Source: Polychytrium aggregatum (lineage: Eukaryota; Chytridiomycota; Chytridiomycetes; Polychytriales). Taken from it: a stretch of DNA of 64,000 bases. The translations under genes and the position numbers were made by a program. This document shows, one piece after another, positions 45,529 through 57,101 of this stretch (its first letter is position 1; each line of letters starts with the position of its first letter). The notes below the pieces were generated by a model. The model made no database searches, was not told the DNA's origin, and saw only the letters and a program-made list of their open reading frames with translations. The DNA lies in assembly GCF_025602895.1 (NCBI RefSeq), contig NW_026516211.1:62001-126000 (forward strand), written 5' to 3'.

Positions 45529-46876
45529 TCATATGATGAATCGCGAGAGGCATTCTCTAGTGTTTCTCGAAGTCAAAACCGCTTCGTTTCTGTCCCTCGA
45601 CACTCCAGAGGACCACGGGTTTAGATATTCCCATCGCTTACGACCCTGCTTCTGGATACAACACTGGGAACTCTGATACCTTCCCCTTTCCCTGTTGCTC
45701 CGCTCGCTCTCTCGCTTTGGTTGATGAGCGTGAGAACCAGCATGAATTGGGCTTGGTGCGATCCCAGAGTGAGGACACAAGGGATCGTTAGCGATCCAGA
45801 GAGCCGCTCCTGGCCTGTCCACAAGCTTCGTCGCATAGTCCACTCCGATGGACACACCCGACGAGGCTGCCGATACACTTACAGATCGTAAAGACAGATC
45901 CCTTGAGATAGAGGTACTTTCGGTGGTTGACAAACTCGGCCACTGCACATCCGCAGACGACCGAGCCCAGCACCGTCGACCAGCAGATGCGCCAGGCTTC
46001 CTTCCGCATCACCTTGGCCGCAAAGTTTTCCTCGGCCGAGATCTTGGCCCCCGACTCGAGCGTGGCTGCCCTTCTCAGTGTGTAGATCATCGCCGCTGCC
46101 GCTGCCACCTCAACCAGGAACCAGTAGCCGTAGAGCAGTATCAGTGCAATAGCCGAGCCGCTGGCGCTTGCATGGCCGGAACAGTCGCCTGTGTCGGGTG
46201 GGATATCAGCTTCGAACACAGCCCAAGCCAACCCGAGTCAACCTGAGCAGCAGTGTCGCTTTCGTTGATGCCACCCGGTTCATCCAACGAACGGCAGTTG
46301 AACAAAGCATGGCCGGCACGCAGCCTACGCACCCGATAGATTGTAGGACGTCCAGATGTATGCATGATAGAGCAGCAGCGACAGCCCCGCGGCTGCGAAA
46401 GTTATCTGGACAATGCGTGCATGTCGCATCCGCGGACACGAAATCAGCGTCGCTCGCCAGGCTATAAAGCCAAACTTGAACATGTCCTGTCGCATGAAAT
46501 GGGGCCGAGTCGCGAGATTCAGTATATGGCAACAGCGGAAACGACCCGCATCGAATGGCCAAGCTCGACCTGGCAACGCCGCTGGATAGCCAAATGTCAC
46601 CTTGAACGAGAATATCATGTCGCTGGCCCAGTAGAGCCATGTCGTCTGGCAGAGCGATGCCGAAGCCCACATCGGAGCGATCCAGACGAGTATTTCGGCC
46701 AGGCAGTCGCAGTACACCATCAAGGTGACGAGACTGCGAAAGTCTTTCGTGTGGATCATCCACCGGTCCAAAATGATGATAATGAGGAGAGCGCAGAAAC
46801 TCGGAAAGCCCGAGTCAGTGTCGGTTCGGTTCAAGACAGCCAGGGTGGCAGCATCGTCGATGGCGGTGGCGTTCAT
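45529..46876 (-). CDS. Seven-helix receptor-like membrane protein
   Basis: Four exons close in frame: 46876-46601, 46486-46333, 46209-45883 and about 45842-45529, giving about 356 residues. The N-terminus has Asn-glycosylation sites (MNATAID, LNRTD) and no signal peptide. Hydrophobic helices are FCALLIIIIL, LVTLMVYCDCLAEILVWI, WLYWASDMIFSF, IVQITFAAAGLSLLLYHAYI, AIALILLYGYWFLVEVAAAA and WSTVLGSVVCGCAVAEF, plus a weaker seventh. The extracellular-N, multi-helix plan with a basic last loop (AAKVMRKEAWR) is that of a GPCR. No family signature such as DRY or NPxxY is seen. The last intron would be only 40 bp, so the 3' end is uncertain. Confidence 0.55.
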
Positions 46877-47994
46877 GCCAGATGTCGAGCTCTGTGGCGG
46901 TTGAGCCGGGAGTAGTGCTGGTGAGAATGCAAGCCTTCCACCGATGCAGAGCAGAGCAGAGCAAACCTTTGCATGTTCTCGAACCTGTGTGCGATTGGTG
47001 TGGATGGTATCCTCGGATTCCTCGTGCGAATGTGACGGAGCCGATAGCGGAAAGCTGGAGGCGAACGGGGAGATAAGTTGCCCTGCCAGGGAGAAGAAGA
47101 GCGGATGAGCCGCCGCCGCGCCTAGATGCCAGTGGAAGACGGAAGCTGTGACGAAACAGAAGAATCAAGCATCATCTGCCGCGGCCGGATTTGTGGCAAT
47201 CGTTTGGTGACAATGCTGCAAGGGACACCTCGCCATTGGCTTCAAGTCTCGACCAAGTGGACAATGCTTTGGGTCTCGGTAAAACTACAACGAGATGCAG
47301 TTGGCTGCGTTCTGAATAGGCTGAATCAAATCTCAGGGTCATCCAGACACAATATCCCGAATCAGAGACAGCATTCCCGCAACGCCTGTATCGACCACCT
47401 CACACGACAGCTGCAACGAACTCCCCCAATCATGCCGGCTGATATTGGATCTGAGTATCCGATTGCGGGTGGATATGGTCGGTACACCGCAACTCGCCGA
47501 TCACATTATCGCCACAGCCAAGACCACGGGCGCCATGTCCAGCTGATCATCGCCCAGTGGGAGCCAAGGATGTTCCGGCCAAGAAGAGCTCGCTATTGGA
47601 GCTCAACTGTCAAAACAGTGATGTAAAGCGTGTTGGAATAAACTGCGGGGCACGCCATCCGTTCTAATCGGATCATATCATACTCGGCCAGCAACGATCG
47701 AGTGGGCCAAAGCACCTCCCTCGGCGTCCGTTCCATGGAGTCTGTCCACGACCCCGATATCCCCTCGGCCGAGTCGACCACACCAGTCAACCCATAGTAG
47801 CCACCCACTTGCTGAAGCGTCCCGTTTCGTTCCAAATGTGCTGCAATGACCCGATGGGGCACCATTGAATGGATTGGTTCAAGCGACTTGTTCTCTCTTG
47901 ATTGAGCTGGGGGTGGGGAAGGTGCGTCTCGCTGAGGGAGAATCAAAACAATGTTTTGGCAACATGACTGCACAAGGAATGGAAGATAATTACT
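46877..47994. other. Intergenic stretch with an unassigned open frame
   Basis: The promoter of the receptor-like gene lies here. A minus-strand frame at 47593-47973 has moderately protein-like composition (LQQVGGYYGLTGVVDSAEG), and a plus-strand frame covers 47126-47626. Neither has a recognisable domain or clear splice context, so I do not call a gene. Confidence 0.4.
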
Positions 47995-50747
47995 CTAGAA
48001 TACAACAGCACGGTCGAGGAAGACGAGCTCCTCGTGCGCCTTGATCCACTTCTGCAGCTTCTGGGCGATCGAGATGGCATCGATCTTGGTTGCAAATGGA
48101 TCTAGAGTCACGTACAGCTCGCTCTGCTGGGTGATCTGTTTGTCATGAGGGTGTAGGAGGCTGTTCGTATCAGCGAATCACCAGCAAGTAACCGTCCGAG
48201 ACATTGGGGCCGAGAGGCAGCCACCCAAATGGCGCTACCAAGGCAGCGGCTTGACGAGCGGACGAAGCTGCTGATCGTCGCATTTGATAATCCGCACTGG
48301 ATTGCCATTCGCGCCCGCACGGCTTGCCACTTTGTCCAGGCGGCACCACCCTTCGCCCGACGCAAGACTTACCCATGCAAGAACGGACTCGGACTCTGCC
48401 GCAAAATAGCCGACCTTGACTCCAAACGATGCCTCATTCGACCTGGCGTGTGAATACTGATACAGTCTCAGGAGCCTTTCGTAGTCGCTGCTGTTTGTGT
48501 ACGGCGGATTGCGGCTTGCTTGGATGTACTGCATGAGGGCCTTGGATTTGTACACAAAGTGACGCAGGCCGGGGATGCCGACGTCCTCTGTAGTACCGGG
48601 AAATGACAGCAGCATCAGAGCAGTCGGGAGCAGAGCCATTCAGTGGATAGCATCGCTATGGGCGACTCTGACACCCGGATCAAGCACTTACTCAGAGAGT
48701 ACGTTTTCTCGTACAGCGAGCCCTCAAGCTGGTCCGCGAGTCCCGGCTGCTTGCTAACTCCCTCGACGATCTCGTCCTTGTAGGCGCTCATGGAAAAGAA
48801 CGCATCGCGATCGTTGGAGATGAGGACGAGATAGAGCTCGGAGCTACCGATGAACGAGACATAGGCGTGCAAGAATCCACGCGAGTGGAAATGCGGCAGA
48901 CAGATCGGTGTCCAACTCTCAACCGACTGGAAGGACGTGGAGCTTGTGACCATATTCGTAATTAGCCGAATATCTGGGTGGAGGCGGGTCAAACCGAGGC
49001 CGTTAGCGTTATCCAAACACAGAGTGGCAGCATTACGAGCCACGCGCGGAGTGAAACTCATGCCCCAGACAACCGGCTTTCGGATACATCGATACAGCTC
49101 GCTACATGCCTCGTACCTGTCGGGTGCAGGGTATGCCGCTTTGGTCGTATGAGAGTAACAAGGCGGTCCCCGGCAAACATGGCTCCAAAGAGCAGGCTCT
49201 GATCACAGCGGAGGCATTGGTCACCAGAAAGTTGGAATGGCGTTCTAGAGCGAGTACTCAATGGGATGCAGACAACTCCCGCTTGCTCGAGATTCGTGCA
49301 CCTCGTACCTGTGGTACATTCGCCGAGAACAACTTGCCAATCTGCTCGCGGAGGCCGCGCTCCATTTTGACGCATTCTATCGCCTCTAAGCAATATCCAG
49401 GACTCTGCAGAAACTGATCGGCCATGTTGTCGAAAAACGTCTCGGTTCCTGTGTGGAGAGATCGTGCTGTCAGCATTCGAGACTGGAAGGAATCTATGTT
49501 GGCAATGGCGATCAAATGGCACAACGGCATGGACCCGAAACCACAGCAAGGGCCACACACCCATGAGCAAACGCCTCAGATCGTAGTTTTCGCGCTCTTT
49601 GAAGATTTTTTCCAGTTGAGACTGCGTCAGGATGAACAAAATCTGGTTGTAGAGGTGCTTGAGCTGGCGTCGCAGCTAGGATACAAAAGTGGTACGGTGA
49701 GCAAGATATGCTCGGACAGGATTACCCGATGCACCCGAATATCAATAGATAATATCTCGGCACCAACAGGCAATGCCCTGCCACGAGTAGTGACTGTTCG
49801 AGCGGAAGTGGCCGGCATTCAGTACCGAGGACCAAATCCACAATTGATACCAACGCAGTCGATATCAACGCCGCTCTGTGCTATGGAGATACTCGATACC
49901 TGTGTTTCCGATTCGCCCGTCGACGAAACCGCCACAAGGTACAGCGGTCCGCCTCGCAGAAAGACGTATCTATGGGTGCCGGCCTCGACAGATCTGCAAT
50001 CACACAGCGACAGCCACGCCGTAGAGTGAGTTATCAGGATCGTCCACATGCATATGACTCCACTCTGCGACTACGATCGCACGAACAAGCCGACGGCAGA
50101 CAGACAGACAAGGCGTCAAAATAGGCTGCATCCTTACTGCAGCTCATCGTCGTCGGTGGAGTGAAACGAGAGGATCGCCTGCATGACGCCCATGTGGCCA
50201 GAGAGCTTGGACTCGTCACCGTATCTAATGACGCCGAGACAAATGCACGGACGAATCGCAAGTCATCCGTCAGAAATAAAGGCAAGCATGAATACCGTGC
50301 ACCAGCCACGATTGACACTGGACAGATTGGCGGTGACTATTTGGATTGCATGGGTGAGTGGGAGGGGGGGACAGGGATGGGGCAATATCAGAGACCCAAG
50401 CATTACCGGCAGTAGATAGGCTTGCCCGCATGGCTGAGGATGAAAAAGTTCTTCTTGAAGTCCAGTCTCTCCCCATCTAAAGCCAACGACCCAGAGGCGT
50501 TACGAACCACAGGGGAGATAGTCGAGTTGCCCGAGGACCAGGAAACCAGAAGGTCCCTCTGTGGCGGCACAATCGCCCCAACACCTGTTGCCTTACCTGA
50601 GGCCACAGCAGTGCGCTTGGCGTCGCTTTCACTCGCACGGTTGCTGGAGATCATCGATGACATGCGCTTGATGGACGTCGATGGCGGCGGCGGCGGGGGC
50701 GGCTGGTCTGCATCCAGTCGATGATGCAGAGTATTGGAGTGCGGCAT
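47995..50747 (-). CDS. MON1: Vacuolar fusion protein MON1 (Rab7 GEF subunit)
   Basis: Nine exons close in frame to 498 residues: 50747-50407, 50224-50138, 49993-49900, 49675-49561, 49448-49309, 49198-49117, 48973-48692, 48587-48373 and 48135-47995. Conserved blocks appear in the family order: KNFFILSHAGKPIYCRYG, RYVFLRGGPLYLVAVSSTGE, LRRQLKHLYNQILFILT, GDRLVTLIRPKRHTLHP, FQSVESWTPICLPHF, GFLHAYVSF, HFVYKSK and SELYVTLDPFATK. MON1 pairs with CCZ1 to activate Rab7 (Ypt7) on late endosomes, vacuoles and autophagosomes through its longin domains. The N-terminal 90 residues are Pro/Ser-rich and variable. The start could instead be the ATG at 50663, or an upstream exon could exist (see 51015-51539). 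Confidence 0.9.
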
Positions 50748-51014
50748 GGGCGATAGGGAGTGGCGGTGCGAGATGCGGCCAAGGGAACGACGCAGGACGG
50801 AGAGCAGTAGAGCCGGGACAGATGCGTGAGTGGGAAAGAACCAGAACCGATAGGCGCAGGGCAGGGCAGGGCAGGGCAAGAAGGCCGACCGCAAGGGGAG
50901 GCTGGGTGGATGGTGGCGAGCGGCAGATGGCTGGCAATGTCGCCATTGAGACCATGCGAGTTACGGGTGCGAGCACCCGCTGGGCGCTCGGGCTAGATCG
51001 GAGCGAGCCAGTGT

Positions 51015-51539
51015 CTATGTATCGGCGCCGACTCGTCCCTCGAATATCCAGAGATCCGAGTGCCGGCAATACAGATGCCCCTGAGGTTTTCGGCAATCCA
51101 GTGCCAGACGGAATGCGATCGAGTCCGTACCAAGTGCCGGGTCGCGCAGCAGGGGCTCGGGAAGATCGTACGTCGGACTCGTTCCAAGCGAAGAATTGAT
51201 CGAATCATGGTCGTTGAGGCTTGCAAACGAGTTCACAAAGGGATGGTTGTGGAGGCGGTTGGGCCGCTGAACAGGGCTTTGGATGGGGATAAGCAGCGAC
51301 GCGGAGGAATCCGAGGTGTTGTTTTGCGGTGAAGATGACTGCGAATTTGGCAGCGGCGAATGGCTCCGGCTCTGCGGGTGGATGTTGATGGTGGGGGCAG
51401 AAGGTGCTGGCTGTGCCCTTGCCCACGACGACGACAGCTGGGAGGAGGGTGCATCGGCAAGTTGCGACTGCGGCTCGAGGTTGGAATTGATTGCCTCCGA
51501 GAGCAGGCTGACGAGGACTGGCGGATGCTTCTCGGTCAT
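51015..51539 (-). CDS. Unassigned Ser/Pro-rich ORF, possibly an upstream exon
   Basis: A 174-residue frame starts with MTEKHPPVLVSLLSEAINS and continues as a Ser/Asn/Pro/His-rich disordered stretch. Composition is protein-like, and the ATG context lies downstream of C/T-rich sequence. It ends 270 bp before the chosen MON1 start on the same strand, so it may be a 5' exon of MON1, whose N-terminus is variable in the family. Alternatively it is a small separate gene or chance. No domain is recognised. Confidence 0.35.
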   Translation of the reverse strand: MTEKHPPVLVSLLSEAINSNLEPQSQLADAPSSQLSSSWARAQPAPSAPTINIHPQSRSHSPLPNSQSSSPQNNTSDSSASLLIPIQSPVQRPNRLHNHPFVNSFASLNDHDSINSSLGTSPTYDLPEPLLRDPALGTDSIAFRLALDCRKPQGHLYCRHSDLWIFEGRVGADT

Positions 51540-52734
51540 GCTGCAGCGGGTGCGCCGGACAGCGGGCAGAAGAAAGGTCGACGACTGTCAGGCCACGAGG
51601 AGAGAAAAGAGCCGCCAGAGACGGTGCTGCCAGGGCTGCTGGATCGTGAGGCCAAGACGAGACGACGAGAGACAAAGCCAGAGCAGGAGGGCGATGGATG
51701 ATCCAGGAGAGCGGGGCTGGTGTGCTCCACTCCCACCCACACAGGATCGCCACAACGCCGATAGCTCGCCAGGAAGGACAGAAACGCAGACCAAAACGGC
51801 GAGCCAGCCAACATGGGGTCATCCATCCATCAGCAGCAAGCTTGACCGACACTCAAATAAACATAGATGCTCTTTCGGTCATCGGATGAATGTATTGTTT
51901 TATCGGTCAAGGAAAGCCAGAACACCAGCAATCGACGGCATCGCGCATGGAGCCTGCAGCGGGAGGAGGTTCCATCCAGGTGGGCAGGAGCAACAATTCC
52001 GTAGCCGCAGATATCGCGAGAGCGGAAACGGTGTCCCCGATGAATTCATGGTTCACGCCGTCCAAGTGAATAGCACATTGGCAACGAGAGCCGAGCGGTT
52101 GGAACAAGGAGGCAAGGAGCAACACGGGAAGGAACAACCAGACACGACGAAATAGTTAGACAGATGCTGCATGCACGTAAGACTGGATATCAGACGGACA
52201 GCCGAGTCGGAGAGTTGGAGGGAAAGGGTAAAAGCCCGATACGACATTGAGACCGAGGACTGGTCTGCCACAGCCATCGACATGAAGAATGGAGCAGGCG
52301 GCAGCCGCACGATGCAGCGAGAGCCAATGGGGGTGCATCCAGACAGCATTGCATGGCAAATGCATGGCAAATGCATGGCAAATGCATCTTCCCCATCAGC
52401 GGGCAGCGATGCACAGCAGCGGCAGAGTCAGACTTACCACACACATGGACATGCAGGTCCGCCAATGCCAGGATAGCCCAGACTTGCCAAAACAGCACGA
52501 GTCAACAATTCGCCCATCCGATTGACGCGGGTAGATTTCGTTTATGGGGAGGATTGCGGGAAGAGAAACCAAGATGTGCTCATTGATTCATCCGTCGTCC
52601 GAGGCCAACAAAAGTCAATGAGGAATATCACGCAGCGGAGCTTGGGCTGAAGAGGGACTGGAGGTTGGTAATATTCTCTCAGGAATGCATCCGCTCCCCC
52701 GTCGGCAGGATCCGTCACGGCCGCCAGAGCATGT
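51540..52734. other. Intergenic stretch
   Basis: About 1.2 kb between the unassigned ORF start and the COX9 stop. It contains an 11-bp triple repeat near 52351 (listed separately). Open frames in it are unlike coding sequence in composition. Confidence 0.5.
52351..52387. repeat. 11-bp tandem repeat, three copies
   Basis: GCATGGCAAAT is repeated three times and followed by a partial GCAT. It lies about 350 bp beyond the COX9 stop in intergenic DNA. Confidence 0.9.
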
Positions 52735-52905
52735 TTACTGCTGGTACTGCTGGCGGATCTGGTGGTCGTAGGCCTTGAACTTGAGGTAAGTGGCGTTGTG
52801 GTGGGCCCACCAGAGCTGGGCGAAGCCGAGTCCGATGGCGACGGAGGCAACGACGTCAAAGGTGATGCGCTTGGTGAAGGCGCCGGTGATGCGGGGAACG
52901 GCCAT
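52735..52905 (-). CDS. COX9: Cytochrome c oxidase subunit VIIa (fungal COX9 type)
   Basis: A single exon of 56 residues. The N-terminus PRITGAFTKRITFDVVASV matches the PITG-x-x-x-R-x-x-x-D opening of yeast Cox9 and other fungal subunit VIIa proteins. One membrane helix (DVVASVAIGLGFAQLWWAHH) follows, with a short charged tail facing the intermembrane space. Length equals the family's usual 55-60 residues. The subunit is a small structural part of respiratory complex IV in the mitochondrial inner membrane. Its ATG is about 590 bp from that of divergently transcribed RAD23. Confidence 0.85.
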   Translation of the reverse strand: MAVPRITGAFTKRITFDVVASVAIGLGFAQLWWAHHNATYLKFKAYDHQIRQQYQQ

Positions 52906-53498
52906 GGCGACAGACGGAAGCAGAGGCGGGGGTTGCAGACGAACGACGATGGAGCGAAAGAGCTGGTGACGAAGGCAGAAAAACGCAAGAAAAGCGTCGG
53001 GCGATGCCGAAAACGAAAACGAGGGCGCGACGAGGCGAGACGGCGCTGCTGCAGCTGTGGGCGACGCAGTCAGTGTGCGCACCCGTGCAGGCGAGACGCT
53101 CTCGGTGCTCCTCGCCGGCGGATGAAGGTGAGTCACGATGCGACCGAATGCATCCGGCTCGAGTGCATCCGGCTCGAGTGCATCCGGCTCGAGTGCGTCT
53201 GGCTCGGGTGTCGTGCCGGTCACGCGCACCAGGTGCCGCCACGTGCCGCCAGCCCTGGCCAAATCCGCCAAACCAGGGAGCGCGCGTGTGTGTGTGTCCT
53301 CTCGCCCACGCACACACACACACGGCGCCAGGCCCGCTGGTCGTCTTGGCCTGCACCAGAAGCCTTTCGGCCTCGTCCTGCTCGTCCTGCTCGTCTGCGC
53401 TTTGCCGCCGTCCAGACCGCATCGCAGCTCGCCCTCGACCAGACCGCACCCGTCGCACACCACAGCCTCCCGTCCGCCGCCATCATCCCTCCACAGCC
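52906..53498. promoter_or_regulatory. Divergent promoter region of COX9 and RAD23
   Basis: 593 bp separate the two start codons. The stretch is GC-rich and carries four 15-bp tandem units and CACACA/TGTGTG runs at about 53284-53325. The latter form an inverted pair (GTGTGTGTGT and CACACACACACA) about 10 bp apart. No TATA box is evident. Confidence 0.5.
53146..53205. repeat. 15-bp tandem repeat in the COX9/RAD23 divergent promoter
   Basis: Four contiguous copies of GAGTGCATCCGGCTC: 53146-53160 and 53191-53205 each carry one or two changes, and the two middle copies are perfect. It lies about 240 bp upstream of COX9 and 290 bp upstream of RAD23. Confidence 0.92.
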
Positions 53499-56175
53499 AT
53501 GCTCTTCACCATCAAGACGCTGCTGCAGAAAAAGTTCACCGTCGAGGTCGACCCGAGTCTCTCGGTAAGTCTCCCGGATGCCCCGTTTCCCGACCGAGAT
53601 CGCCGGTCTGCCAGGGCGAGCTCTTTCCTTTCCTCTTCTTGATGTGCCCTGTCCGTCATGGGCCACCCGCTTGCTGCTCGACAAGCTTCGATCGTATATG
53701 TCGGCACCGGGCTTTCTCATTTCGTCACTCGATATCTGACACCCTCATGACCGAACCAAATAGGTCCTCGCCTTGAAGGAGGCGATCGAGAAGGCCGAGG
53801 GCTCCTCCGCCGCCTCGCAGAAGCTCATCTTTGCCGGTACCTTTCCAGCCAGCGCTTGCATTCAAGGCGGCCGCTTGCGCTCGCTTACATCCAAACCAAA
53901 GCCACAGTTTTCTTGATCCGATTTGCGGTCGTCAAGCTCCGGCAGTGCTCAAAATGGACTGACGCATCTTTTCCAATCGCCCATAGGCAAGATTCTCGCC
54001 GACGACAAGCCCATCGCTGAATACAACATCCAGGAAACGGATTTCATCGTGGTCATGGTCACAAAGGTGACTCATCTTTGCTGATCATTTCGCTCGAGGC
54101 ACAACGGACCGATCGATCGCTGGCACCTCCAGCCAGAGCACAGACGGAACTTTTCCAGATTGCGATGGTGCAGGACACCCCTTACGATCACAGACGGCCC
54201 CAAGATTGTCCGCGCTCGGCTTTACGCTGCTCACTGGACGATGATCGACTCACCAACGTCCCATCCATCCATCCCCTGCCTGCTTGCAACTCCATATCTA
54301 TAGCCCAAGGCCACCACATCGTCCGCAGCCGCGGCTCCAGCACCAGCCCCTGTGCCACGCCCTGACGCAGCCCCGGCCCCGGCTCCAGCTGCAGTTCCAG
54401 CTGTAGTCCCTGCTCCTGCTCCTGCTCCTGCCTCGGCTCCTGCTTCGGCTCCTGCTTCGGCTCCTGCTCCGGCCCCAGGTCCTGTCCCGGCTCCTGCGCC
54501 CCAGGCCGCCGCTGGCGCTGCACCTACAGACGCCGCCGTTGCTGCCTTTGATGCCTCTACCCTCGGTAGGTTGATGGAGACTTCAGCTATGGGCAGCGAC
54601 TGGATTTACCTTATCGGCAGGCTGATCGACTGAGCTTTTCACACGTTTCTTCCCAATCCTTAGCCACTGGAACTGCCTACAATGCCGCCGTCAACAACCT
54701 CATCGAAATGGGCTTTGAACGGACTCAGGTCCTGGCAGCCATGCGAGCCGCCTTCAACAACCCCGACCGTGCTGCAGAGTATCTGATGACTGTATGTGCA
54801 CCAGGTCGAGTGGGATGCACTTGACGGCACGAAGGAATGATGACAGCCAGTGATTGGTCGCGACCAGGATCAGGATCGGAATCGGAATCGGCCATGACCG
54901 AAGCAACCCGACTGGCCTGGTCGTTCGACTGTCTGTCTGCTTGTCTGTGCTGCAAGGTGGTGCATATGCCCATATCCGCCTCTTGAAAGATTCCCGGAGG
55001 TGGATAGCTTTGCTTCGCTTGCCCCCATACTCATCTGACCCGGTCCATTTGACGTTGGCATTGACAGGGTATCCCCGATTCAGTTGCCCGCGAAATGAAT
55101 GCTCCTCCGCCTACACCCGCTGCCTCTGCTCCTCCCGCTGCAGGCGCCACAGCCCCAACGGCTCCGACAGCTTCGGCGCCTTCGGCGACTCCTACGACTG
55201 CTGCCGCCACAACCGTTGCTGCCGCTGCTGCCGGTACTGCTCCAGCATCAGGTAACATGTCCGTGCCGTGGCCTCGGTCGACAGGAGGAAAGGAACTCGC
55301 AGAGCCTGAGCTAACAATTGTCGTGACAATTCCTCGACTTTTCCCAACTCTACCTCGCCCTGACACGGCGATGTGTCGGATTGTGTGCTTCTCTGGCAAA
55401 CGGTTTTGCTGCCCGCTCTTGACATACTGCCCCATGGCATGGAACACTTTGCTACAACTGACGTCATCGCTGTCGACCATCGCAATGCCGCGACCGCCCC
55501 TGTGCCGATGCCAACAACGACCCTTCGATGCTGCTTCACCCCCACGCTGTCATCTGAGTCACCTCAGATGCCCCTGTCAACCTCTTCGAGGCTGCTGCCC
55601 AACATGCCCGCAGCCAGCAGACCGCAGCCGCTACGTCAGACAGCAACTCGCTGGCTTTCCTGCGCAACTCCCCCCAGTTCCAACAGCTTCGCCAGATGAT
55701 CCACGCCCAGCCGGAGCTCCTGCAGCCCATCCTGCATCAGCTCACGCAGTCGAACCCACAGCTCGTTCAGGCGATCTCGCAGAACATGGATGGATTCCTG
55801 CAGCTGCTCCAGGAGGGTGCCGACGACGACGCAATGGACACTGGCGCTGAGGGTGGCCCTGGTCCTCAGTATATCCAAATCACTCAGGAAGAGTCCGATG
55901 CCATCGACCGGGTAAGCTGGCGCTACTGCGAAGCGTGTGTCTCAAGCGTTTATGGTGCCTCACCGAGTGCTCTTGTTTGACTACATCGCCGCCCACACGC
56001 CCGCGTTGGCTGATATCGCTGACACTCGCTGCCGCCGCTTTTGATTGTCTGGCAGCTCACTGCTCTCGGATTTGATCGGGCCCTTGCCGTGGAAGCCTAC
56101 TTTGCCTGTGACAAGAACGAAGAGCTGGCGGCCAATTACCTCTTTGACATGAGCAACCATGCCGATTGGCAGTAA
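53499..56175 (+). CDS. RAD23: UV excision repair/proteasome shuttle protein RAD23
   Basis: Eight exons close in frame to 418 residues: 53499-53564, 53764-53836, 53987-54066, 54304-54565, 54664-54791, 55068-55251, 55568-55911 and 56056-56175. Domain order is that of RAD23: N-terminal ubiquitin-like domain ([18 protein letters not shown]...KLIFAGKILADD), Ala/Pro-rich linker, UBA1 ([20 protein letters not shown]), XPC/Rad4-binding domain ([20 protein letters not shown]) and C-terminal UBA2 ([20 protein letters not shown]). RAD23 brings ubiquitylated proteins to the proteasome and stabilises Rad4 in nucleotide excision repair. Exon junctions fall at domain edges. Confidence 0.93.
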
Positions 56176-56579
56176 TGTGAATCGGATGGGGCTCTGGCTG
56201 CCGGTCTCCTCTCGCGCTTCATCGCCGCATCCGCCCCTTGCCAACACTCCCAGCCGAGTGCCGCATTCGAGCGACTGAACTCATGGATATGTGCGCGCCA
56301 GCCGGACGTTCCCTGTCAAAAATGAGTCCGTGTGGCTGAGCGAATATGAATTTGTGTGAATATAGTCTTTGGTGGTATCTGCAGTATATGAGGGTCTGTC
56401 TCGGCACCGATACATATCGATCGGGCCACTCCAAGCGACATCGCTGAGCGCGAGGGCACGATTGGGTTGAGACGGGCAGCCAGGTTTTTTGGCAGTTTTC
56501 AGCCTCGTTCAGGAGCTGCCCCCCCTTCCCGCAAATATGCGTAAACAAGCATCTGTATTTTACCGCCTGCCGATCGCCG
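56176..56579. other. Convergent spacer between RAD23 and the Dpy-30-motif gene
   Basis: About 400 bp between two stop codons. It contains only the 3' flanks of both genes. No gene-like frame or stable repeat is visible. Confidence 0.55.
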
Positions 56580-57101
56580 CTAGTCCTCGGCATCTTCCTT
56601 CTGCTCGTCTTCATTGCCTTCCTCGTCTTCCTTGGCCTCGGCTCCAGCAGCAGACGCAGCCGCGTCTCCAGCCGCGCCTCCCTCAGCGCCAGCAGCACCT
56701 TCAGTCTGCGGCGGTGCGGCTTTGGCAGCTATCTCGTCCGCGGCGGCCTTGGCAGCGGCAGCCTTCTGGTTGATAATCTCCTCCTCCTCCTTCCTCTGGA
56801 GCTCCAGGAGCATCTGTGTCATCTTCTGGGCGAGCTCCTGGTCGAGCTTGCGCCGCGACTCGTCCATGAGGCGGAAGCGCCGATCGACGGCGAGCTTCAG
56901 GCTCCGGGTGGCCTCGGTTTGTTTCTTGGACTGCTGCAGGAACTGCTTTGTCCGGTCGTAGTGCAGCAAAAAATTGCCGAGGTACTGGATGCCATCGGTG
57001 GTGTTTGGGATCTGGTGCGATCCGTTGCCGTGGGCCATGAGCGAGGCCAGTCCGAGCTGGAGGATCGGTCCGACGGTGCTCTTGAGATAGTTGGCGTCCA
57101 T
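56580..57101 (-). CDS. Dpy-30-motif coiled-coil protein, probable axonemal
   Basis: A single exon of 173 residues. Residues 4-50 (NYLKSTVGPILQLGLASLMA...DGIQYLGNFLLHYDRTK) match the Dpy-30 dimerisation motif, with the L-x-x-x-V-x-P-I-L-x-x-G-L core and the final YL-x-x-F-LL helix. A charged coiled coil (MTQMLLELQRKEEEEIINQK) and an Ala/Glu/Asp-rich acidic tail follow. Dpy-30 motifs occur in COMPASS and in radial-spoke and other flagellar proteins. The long coiled coil and acidic tail favour a flagellar scaffold over the short COMPASS subunit, which is about 100 residues. It converges with RAD23. Confidence 0.68.
   Translation of the reverse strand: MDANYLKSTVGPILQLGLASLMAHGNGSHQIPNTTDGIQYLGNFLLHYDRTKQFLQQSKKQTEATRSLKLAVDRRFRLMDESRRKLDQELAQKMTQMLLELQRKEEEEIINQKAAAAKAAADEIAAKAAPPQTEGAAGAEGGAAGDAAASAAGAEAKEDEEGNEDEQKEDAED

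Noticed and set aside
47126-47626. Plus-strand 166-residue frame
   Set aside because: Arg/His/Gln-rich with no start context, domain or splice support; it probably is chance.
53004-53776. Overlapping plus-strand frames before RAD23
   Set aside because: They run through the 15-bp repeat and CACACA runs of the promoter into RAD23 exon 1 in wrong frames.
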